Assembly (NCBI RefSeq): GCF_012911815.1
Contig: NZ_JAATNW010000001.1
Span: 496,001-560,000 of the forward strand
Source: Alteromonas ponticola
GTDB lineage: Bacteria; Pseudomonadota; Gammaproteobacteria; Enterobacterales; Alteromonadaceae
DNA length: 64,000 nucleotides
Reading direction: 5' to 3'
In this document: positions 57,482 through 64,000 of the stretch, piece after piece
How positions within the stretch are numbered: the stretch's first letter is position 1
Layout: every line of letters begins with the position of its first letter
Translations under genes and position numbers: made by a program
Notes under the pieces: generated by a model
The model's database searches: none
What the model was told of the DNA's origin: nothing
Seen by the model: only the letters and a program-made list of their open reading frames with translations

Positions 57482-58812
57482 AGGGCTTGTCCCTTCAGCT
57501 TCGTGCAATTATTCTGGCGCTTATTGCACTCACGCTGTTCATTCCCCTCACCGTTTTAACGCTCGATAAGGCGTACACCGCCAGTTTAACCCAGGCCAAG
57601 CAGGACGAACTTAAGTTAATGAGTCTGGCATTAATCTCGGCGTTCGAGCTTGATGGCAATATCCCCTACATGCCGGAAATCTTGTATGAGGAACAGCTCA
57701 ACCTGCCCGATTCAGGTTATATCGGCCTAATTCGATTTCGTAATAAAACCGTTTGGCAATCTGCTTCTGCATTGCACTACGATATTACTCAGCCTCCGCT
57801 GTCACCGGCCGTAGGTGACGAATTATTTTTAGTCGATTACACTGCTCGCTTCGACAGAAAACGCAGTCACTTCGCCTATGCGTTTACCGCCGAATTCGCC
57901 GGGGCGGAAGACTTTGAGCCGGTGCACTTTTATATCTTCAATGATAAAACCGAATTTAATCAGGAGCGCGACGCGTTTCTCAAAACGGTGTGGCAATGGT
58001 TGTCATTGCTTGCCTTTGCTTTGCTTACATTGATGTTAATTGGCATGGCCTTGTTGCTTGCGCCAGTCAGAGAATTAATTAATGAAATCAGCTTAATGGC
58101 AAGGGGAAAACAAACTCGGCTTACGCATCATTATCCCGTTGAATTCTCGGGCTTGCAATCCAGTATCAATCAATTAATTCAGATTGAAGAAGATCAACGC
58201 ACACGCTATAAAAATAGTCTGGACGATCTTGCCCATAGTCTGAAAACACCGTTAGCGGTAGCACTTGGTACACCGCATTTACCCGAGGAAGCGCGCGACG
58301 CGCTGACGCAGATAGACCATCTTATTCGTCGTCAACTCAAACGTGCCACTATCGCAAAATCCAGCTGGCAAGCAGGGGTAAGTATTCTCCCCATTGTCAA
58401 TCAGGTCACGCAGGCAATCGCAAAAATATACCGAGAAAAGTCTCTTTCGATAAAGGTGTCCGGGGCGGACACTGTATTCCATGGCGATAAAACGGACCTG
58501 ATGGAGATGCTCGGGAATGTGCTGGATAATGCCGCAAAAGCAGCCAAAACAAACATTCACGTATCATTGACACACTCAGATAACTGGCTTGAGATCAGCG
58601 TAGAAGATGATGGACCTGGAATTCCTGAAGATCAACGTGAAAAACTATTGCAACGTGGAACGAGACTCGACACCTATGCCGAAGGTCAAGGTATAGGCAT
58701 GGCTGTAGTGGCGGATTTAGTTAGCATTTATCAGGGCAGACTGCTGATTGAAACATCATCGCTTGACGGTGCGAAAATCACGCTACAGCTGCCCGTTCAC
58801 CTCAAACTATAG
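57478..58812 (+). CDS. Sensor histidine kinase, PhoQ-like
   Basis: A 444-residue membrane kinase. Two membrane helices (about residues 10-30 and 170-192) flank a periplasmic sensor domain of about 140 residues. A HAMP-like stretch follows. The phosphorylated histidine is in LDDLAHSLKTPLAV, the N-box is NVLDNAAKAAK and the ATP lid has DDGPGIPEDQ and GQGIGMAVV. The pattern is that of PhoQ relatives. It is the cognate partner of the regulator at 56807; the signal is unknown. No terminator is obvious at its end. Confidence 0.93.
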   Translation: MKGLSLQLRAIILALIALTLFIPLTVLTLDKAYTASLTQAKQDELKLMSLALISAFELDGNIPYMPEILYEEQLNLPDSGYIGLIRFRNKTVWQSASALHYDITQPPLSPAVGDELFLVDYTARFDRKRSHFAYAFTAEFAGAEDFEPVHFYIFNDKTEFNQERDAFLKTVWQWLSLLAFALLTLMLIGMALLLAPVRELINEISLMARGKQTRLTHHYPVEFSGLQSSINQLIQIEEDQRTRYKNSLDDLAHSLKTPLAVALGTPHLPEEARDALTQIDHLIRRQLKRATIAKSSWQAGVSILPIVNQVTQAIAKIYREKSLSIKVSGADTVFHGDKTDLMEMLGNVLDNAAKAAKTNIHVSLTHSDNWLEISVEDDGPGIPEDQREKLLQRGTRLDTYAEGQGIGMAVVADLVSIYQGRLLIETSSLDGAKITLQLPVHLKL

Positions 58813-58875
58813 TTTTAAAACGAAACCAGCATTGTTCGGGGCCGCTACTTATTTGATGTGCCTGCACCCCGCGCG

Positions 58876-61800
58876 TTAAAGCGATTCTGCAAACCTTTCC
58901 AATTCGTTTAAAATGGTTTCAACACTGACCGGTTTATTAAAGTGTCCATCGAAACCTGCTGCTTGTGTACTTCTTTTCGCCTCTAGATGACCATACCCTG
59001 TGACCGCCAGAAACAACGTTTTTTCGGGCAGGTTAGGCTTTAGCAACTTGATCAGCTCTATCCCACTCATATCGGGTAAACCGATATCCAGTAAAGCCAC
59101 ATTAGGTTCAAACGCGCTATAATTTTGCACCGCTTCGCTGCCGGTATTAAACACTTTAACTTCGCACCCCTTAAGGTCAAGAATCATCCCCAGGCCATCG
59201 GCTACCGTTTCATTGTCGTCCACCAACATGACGCGCAATTTTTGCATGTTTTTTAAGGTTGACGCTTTTTTACTTTCGTAGGGATGAATGGTAACACTAT
59301 CATTGTCGGTAAAATCAGCCAGTATGGGCAGGATCAGTGAAACCAACGCGCCCTTATTCTTGCCTTCGCTATGAATTGAAACGGAACCACCATGCAATTC
59401 AGCAATCTGTTTTACTAATGAAAGCCCTATCCCTAGGCCCGTATTTTTTCTCTCACTTTCATTTTTAATCTGCTGAAAAGGTTCAAACACCTTGTCTTTA
59501 TATTCCATATCAAGACCAATCCCGGAGTCTCTGACATTGATAATAAAGAGGTCTTTAGAACGAACTAGTTCAACGTCAATAACGCCAAATTCAGGGGTAA
59601 ATTTTGACGCGTTATTGATCACATTGTTAACGACTTGCTGTATGCGCGTGCGATCGATTTTCGACTCAATAGTCTCTTTAGGTAAAGCTAAATTAATAGT
59701 CTGATTATTTTGACGCACTGCGGATGAGAAGTTTTCTACGATTTCTCTTAATAACTGGTTAATATCTACCAGTGATTTGTCCAGTTTTACCTCACCTCGG
59801 GAAATACGCGTCAGGTCAAGTAGCTCATCCAGCAAGGAAGACACAAGAGTGACGTTGCTCCTCATCGAATTTAGTGCCCAATCCAGCTTTGATTTATCAT
59901 GTTCTAAAATCTGTACCGCCCCGCTAATCGACGCCAGCGGATTGCGGATTTCGTGCCCTAACGTCGCCAGAAAATCGTTTTTCTTTTCATCCGCTTCCTG
60001 CAACTCTTTTATCGCATTTTTCAACGAGGATTCCAGTTTCCGTTGGCGTGTAATATCTCCTACCATGCCAATCATTCTAACTGGTTTGTCGTTTTCGAAT
60101 AATACTTGTCCATTCGCTTCTACCCAGACGACCTTCTGAGTGAACGAGTGAACCACTCGGTAAATAGCGTGATAATGACCATCACTTTTTGGGTTCATGG
60201 CACTTTCAATTTCGAGTTGAATGGCGTCTCTGTCATCTTCATGCACGCCTTTGAAAAAGTCATCTAGCGTAATAGAATTGCCGCGAAGGCCCCAAATTTC
60301 ATACAGGAGTGGGTCCCAGTATATCATGTTCGTATCCATCGCCCACTCAAACGCGCCCATATGACTGGAGTCTTTAGCAATTCGCAAGCGGTTCTCATTA
60401 TTTTTAAGCTGTAACTCCATGCTTTTACGATGCAATGCGACAGAGAGGATATTCGCTGCTGAGACCAGAAAATGCATGTCCTCTTGATTAAAGGAGCGCT
60501 TCTCTTTGGTATGCACGCCCAGGACGCCAAAGGGTTTGTCTCCATTTTCAATGATACAACTCATGCCACTGACTATTTTGTGATCAATAAGCAAGTCTGG
60601 TCCGGTAAAACGTTGCTCCGTAGCCAGGTCGGTAACCACCACCGGCTCTGCTGTATTTAATGTAAACCCCGCCTGGGAACCGCTATCAGCGGGTACCGCC
60701 GCATTGCCAACAACACCGCTGTTCCAGCCGATCCCCGCTCTCACAACAAGCTGTCCCTGTTCAGGCTGATACTCTAGCACCTTACAAAAATCAGCTTTTA
60801 GTGTATGGGTCACTTCTCTCACAAGCTGGTCCATCAAATTCGCTGTATCTTCACTGCTGAGGGCCTTCAGACCGAGCTTCGCAATAACCGCATGTTGCTC
60901 ACTGCTGGCTTTTAATCGGTTTGCGGTCACTTTCAATTTAGTCACATCAATAAATGTGATGACAACTCCATCCACCTTTCTTGTTTCAGTTTGGTAAGGA
61001 AGAATCTTTCTGACGTACCAGCGATTATCTGTATGAATTTGCTTTTCAGTTGACTCCAGACTGTCTAAAACCCTTTTTGCTTCTTCAAGGGTATCTTCAT
61101 CAATCAAATCGCGACAAAGCTCATTGATGGGTTGGTCTATATCCTGTGAGCCAATTCTAAGTAGCCTTTCCGCAGCAGGTGTGAACCGCTTGATTTTCAT
61201 ATCACTGGAAAGAAAGATGGTGGCTAAATTGGTACTGCCGAAAAAGTTTTTAATGTCATCATGCGTCGATGAAAGTTCATCGATCTTATCTTTGAGCTGT
61301 GCATTAACCGTTGTTAATTCTTCATTTAACGAACGCAGTTCTTCGGTACTTGCTTCCAGCTCCTCATTGGAAGATTGTAATTCTTCATTGGTCGACAATG
61401 CCTCTTCGTGTGCAGCTTTCAACTCTTCAGTGCTGGTTTCCAGCTCTTCGACCGTATTTTGTAATTCCTCTTTTGTCTCCCTGAGCTCTTTTTCCATGGC
61501 ATCGATCATACTGTCGTGATCATGGTGATCGACCTGAAGGCTGACAGAATCGGTATGCTCAGTTGTCGACGGCAGCTCTTCAAAAGTGATGATAACGTGC
61601 CCATCTTCCTTTTTACCGCTCGATGTGGGCGTAATGGTGCAACGAAAATTTAGCTCGGGCCCAGTTTGTGACAACGTTCGTGGGAGTCCAATACTGACAC
61701 GCTCACCTGTCTTTTTGGCCTTGTAAATGCCACTGCGCAAGCGGGTGCGAATAGCCGGATTGACCATTGAATAAAGATCCAGGCCAGCATGACCATCGGG

Positions 61801-63432
61801 CAGGGTTAAAAATTTGTTTACGTTACCGTGAAAGTACGAGACGCGGTTTTGCTCATCGACGATGATGGAAGGTTTCACCGCCAGTAAAAGCGTTTGCATG
61901 GCACGTTCTTCATCACCACTTGGCTTATGACGTTGTTTATTCCGCAATGTATTTTTATCACTTTTATCACTAAAAAAAGTAGGTAAAATAGACGGGTAAT
62001 TTTTCACCCCATTTCGCTCCTTACGACCGTAGATTCGCCATTTCGCCGATAACGTAGTAAATAGTTCCTTTCTTTCTCCAATACTTTCAGAACTACCAAG
62101 AAATAAATAGCCTTCCGGAAGTAACGCATAGAAGAATGACTTCAACACCTTCAGTTGCGCTGTCTTTTGCAGGTAAATTAATAAGTTACGACAACTTACC
62201 AAGTGCAACTTTGAGAACGGCGGGTCGCTGAAAACATTTTGTTGCGCAAACGAAATTTTATCGCGAATTTTACTTCTGATGGTGGCATAACCATCGCTGG
62301 TCATATCAAAATACTTGTCGATAAATGGCTTCGGTAACTCCGCAATAATACTACTGGGATAACTCCCACGCCGTGCAGTTTGTATTGCATCCGTATCGAT
62401 GTCAGTGGCAAAAATGCGCAGCCCAACATCTTTACCCGACTTTTCAATCTGCTCGGTTAACAGCATGGCGAGCGTATAAGCTTCTTCACCACTTGCACAA
62501 CCCGCTACCCATACCCTGACATCCTCACCTTCATCAATTTCATCTACAATATTAGCCAGTACTTTACTGTCTAACATTTCAAAGGCTTCGCGATCACGGA
62601 AAAAATCAGTCACATTAATCAGTAAATCTCGCATTAGCGAATCTCGCTCATCCTGACTTATTCGCAGTAAATCGATGTAATCCCTGGCGAATTTTTTCCC
62701 AGTTAAACTCATTCTGCGGAAAATGCGTCGCTTAACCGTACTATCCTTATATTGTGCCAGGTCGAAATTCTCCTGGGTTTTAAGCAGCGCACGGATTTTA
62801 TTCAGGTCATCGAGTGAAGAATCGTCATCTTTAGCCAATTCATGGTACGGGTGCGCCTCGAATTTAATCAAAAATTGCGGAATTTGCTCAACAGGGAGAA
62901 CTTCATCTACCACGCCCGCATCGATCGCTGACATAGGCATGCTGGAATATACTGCGGTGTCTGGTTCCTGAACTACTGCAAGCCCTCCAGCCGCTTTCAG
63001 CGCTCTCAATCCAGCGGTCCCATCACTACCGGCACCAGAAAAAACTAAACCCACGGCTTTTGACTTATAAACTTCGGCCATGGAACGGAATAGGTGGTCA
63101 ATCGCCATTCGCGCACCACGATGGTCTGTCTGATCTACTACACGGATATTATGTTCATTAACTTCAATATATTTGCCCGGAGGGATAACGTATGCGTGTC
63201 CAGATTCAATTTTTTGGCCATCTTTTGCCTGACAAAACTTATACGGGGTCTTGCGAGCCAGTATTTCAGCGAGGATACTTTCATGATCTGGAGAAAGATG
63301 CTGGACCACAATAAATGCGATGTTGGCGTCGGCTGGAACATGGTCAAAAAAGAGTTTTAGCGCGTCCAATCCACCTGCAGAAGCACCAACGCCAACAATG
63401 AGTGGCGTTCTATCTTTTTTAACTCCGTTCAT
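58876..63432 (-). CDS. CheB-CheR-PAS-GAF hybrid histidine kinase
   Basis: A 1518-residue cytoplasmic signalling protein. A CheB methylesterase domain (about 10-190; GASAGGLDAL, QHLSPDHES, SGAGSDGTAG) is followed by a CheR methyltransferase (about 205-460; WVAGCASGEEAYTLA, ATDIDTDAIQ, SCRNLLIYL), a long Glu/Leu-rich coiled coil (about 640-715), PAS, GAF and PAS domains (about 725-1120), a histidine kinase (GHEIRNPL; NNVINNASKF; GLGIGLSL) and a C-terminal receiver (Asp in LLDIGLPD). The start at 63432 uses ATG with GAGGG upstream. No other chemotaxis gene is in the window. The target of its methylation domains is unknown. Confidence 0.94.
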   Translation of the reverse strand: MNGVKKDRTPLIVGVGASAGGLDALKLFFDHVPADANIAFIVVQHLSPDHESILAEILARKTPYKFCQAKDGQKIESGHAYVIPPGKYIEVNEHNIRVVDQTDHRGARMAIDHLFRSMAEVYKSKAVGLVFSGAGSDGTAGLRALKAAGGLAVVQEPDTAVYSSMPMSAIDAGVVDEVLPVEQIPQFLIKFEAHPYHELAKDDDSSLDDLNKIRALLKTQENFDLAQYKDSTVKRRIFRRMSLTGKKFARDYIDLLRISQDERDSLMRDLLINVTDFFRDREAFEMLDSKVLANIVDEIDEGEDVRVWVAGCASGEEAYTLAMLLTEQIEKSGKDVGLRIFATDIDTDAIQTARRGSYPSSIIAELPKPFIDKYFDMTSDGYATIRSKIRDKISFAQQNVFSDPPFSKLHLVSCRNLLIYLQKTAQLKVLKSFFYALLPEGYLFLGSSESIGERKELFTTLSAKWRIYGRKERNGVKNYPSILPTFFSDKSDKNTLRNKQRHKPSGDEERAMQTLLLAVKPSIIVDEQNRVSYFHGNVNKFLTLPDGHAGLDLYSMVNPAIRTRLRSGIYKAKKTGERVSIGLPRTLSQTGPELNFRCTITPTSSGKKEDGHVIITFEELPSTTEHTDSVSLQVDHHDHDSMIDAMEKELRETKEELQNTVEELETSTEELKAAHEEALSTNEELQSSNEELEASTEELRSLNEELTTVNAQLKDKIDELSSTHDDIKNFFGSTNLATIFLSSDMKIKRFTPAAERLLRIGSQDIDQPINELCRDLIDEDTLEEAKRVLDSLESTEKQIHTDNRWYVRKILPYQTETRKVDGVVITFIDVTKLKVTANRLKASSEQHAVIAKLGLKALSSEDTANLMDQLVREVTHTLKADFCKVLEYQPEQGQLVVRAGIGWNSGVVGNAAVPADSGSQAGFTLNTAEPVVVTDLATEQRFTGPDLLIDHKIVSGMSCIIENGDKPFGVLGVHTKEKRSFNQEDMHFLVSAANILSVALHRKSMELQLKNNENRLRIAKDSSHMGAFEWAMDTNMIYWDPLLYEIWGLRGNSITLDDFFKGVHEDDRDAIQLEIESAMNPKSDGHYHAIYRVVHSFTQKVVWVEANGQVLFENDKPVRMIGMVGDITRQRKLESSLKNAIKELQEADEKKNDFLATLGHEIRNPLASISGAVQILEHDKSKLDWALNSMRSNVTLVSSLLDELLDLTRISRGEVKLDKSLVDINQLLREIVENFSSAVRQNNQTINLALPKETIESKIDRTRIQQVVNNVINNASKFTPEFGVIDVELVRSKDLFIINVRDSGIGLDMEYKDKVFEPFQQIKNESERKNTGLGIGLSLVKQIAELHGGSVSIHSEGKNKGALVSLILPILADFTDNDSVTIHPYESKKASTLKNMQKLRVMLVDDNETVADGLGMILDLKGCEVKVFNTGSEAVQNYSAFEPNVALLDIGLPDMSGIELIKLLKPNLPEKTLFLAVTGYGHLEAKRSTQAAGFDGHFNKPVSVETILNELERFAESL

Positions 63433-63650
63433 CAAGCCCTCGCTGGCTTACAGCAACAAAATACGATGTAAAAGAGTAGCAAGATGTATGCAGCAGGTCT
63501 AATTAAATCGGTTTGCGAACAACGCAAATTGAGTATTTCAGACCAACCTCAGGATCGCACTTTTCAGAAAATGAGTAAGGAGAATAATCTGCCTGTGTAG
63601 TTCGAAAGTATGAAAAGAGGTACGTTGAACGTCCCTAAGCAAAGGAAGTT

Positions 63651-64000
63651 ATGCCAATGAGATTAAAAAAATTAACGCAACATTTTCCCGCATCAATTGA
63701 CCTTCCATTTATTATCGTTAGCGCTATATGCTGCTTTGCAATTTGGACGTTTATCGAGCTTGCCGATGATGCACCTGAAGGTGATTATCTTGAAATCGAA
63801 AACAAAGTACTCACTTTTTTTAGAAGCGCAGAAAACCCGGAACAAGCGATCGGGCCTTTCTGGGTAGAGCAAACGGCACTGGAAATCACCTCATTGGGAT
63901 CAATTCCTGTTCTTACCCTTATTGTGGTGTTATGCGTATTGCACATGTTACTGATTAGGAAGTATGGGATGGCGATATTACTTACTCTCTCCACTGTTCT
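63651..64000 (+). CDS. PAP2-like membrane protein, partial
   Basis: The frame starts at ATG 63651 (or 63657, both after AAAGGAAG) and runs off the window, leaving about 116 codons. Hydrophobic segments at about residues 20-38, 85-102 and 107 onward, with ALEITSLGSIPVLTL at the usual place of the D.T.LGS motif, suggest the PAP2 phosphatase/acyl-phosphate group. The catalytic motifs would lie beyond the edge. Assignment is tentative. It is divergent from the CheB-CheR kinase. Confidence 0.6.
   Translation, partial: MPMRLKKLTQHFPASIDLPFIIVSAICCFAIWTFIELADDAPEGDYLEIENKVLTFFRSAENPEQAIGPFWVEQTALEITSLGSIPVLTLIVVLCVLHMLLIRKYGMAILLTLSTV

Noticed and set aside
60472..61519. Plus-strand open frames inside the CheB-CheR kinase gene
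   Set aside because: The Ser-rich products are the antisense image of the Glu-rich coiled coil; no start signals.

Overview
The window looks like a chromosomal segment of a marine gammaproteobacterium of the Alteromonadales (Alteromonas-like). This rests on the housekeeping gene order (dapB-carA-carB-greA; grpE-dnaK-dnaJ; nadK, recN, bamE; a complete trp operon next to the rnm-yciO-scpA-scpB-rluB cluster), on a DUF3718-type protein, and on a large complement of sensor and c-di-GMP proteins. I see no rRNA, tRNA, CRISPR array, insertion sequence, integrase or phage gene. The species assignment is inference from gene content.

Region 1 (1-4.0 kb): two tandem small heat-shock proteins (the first cut by the window edge), an acyl-carrier-protein-like protein whose phosphopantetheine serine is replaced by asparagine, an SDR oxidoreductase, then a yybP-ykoY (manganese) riboswitch leader ahead of a CaCA-family cation antiporter that is translationally coupled to a degenerate ApbE-like lipoprotein. 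Region 2 (4.0-10.1 kb, minus strand): dapB, carA (probable TTG start), carB, greA. Region 3 (10.2-15.9 kb): cytochrome b561, a GAF-GGDEF cyclase converging with a PAS-GGDEF-EAL protein, and a cytochrome c'. Region 4 (16-20 kb, minus): grpE-dnaK-dnaJ with a sigma-32-type promoter in front of grpE and another in front of dnaK.

Region 5 (20.5-34.1 kb) is the most accessory-looking part. It holds a DUF3718 protein, a transporter-fused hybrid histidine kinase (CrbS type) and its probable partner regulator (CrbR type) separated by psiE-nhaA, and a TonB receptor divergent from a four-gene set: GntP permease, exported MetX-like hydrolase, type II PHB depolymerase and 3-hydroxybutyrate dehydrogenase. 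Together these read as a locus for scavenging polyhydroxybutyrate or its oligomers. Region 6 (34.2-42.1 kb): nadK, an MDR reductase, an exported serine hydrolase, recN with two LexA-like boxes, bamE, a beta-helical repeat lipoprotein and a DUF445 membrane protein. In many relatives grpE, nadK, recN and bamE are neighbours, so regions 5 and 6 look like material lodged in an older array.

Region 7 (42.2-55.8 kb): an aldo-keto reductase, a solute-binding-like protein, the HD-rluB-scpB-scpA-yciO-rnm run on the minus strand, and on the plus strand the trp operon (trpL attenuator, trpE, G, D, CF, B, A, yciI). Region 8 (55.8-64 kb): a flavin-binding stress-type protein, a PepSY protein with a PhoP/PhoQ-like two-component pair, a 1518-residue CheB-CheR-PAS-GAF-kinase-receiver protein, and the start of a PAP2-like membrane protein cut by the window end.
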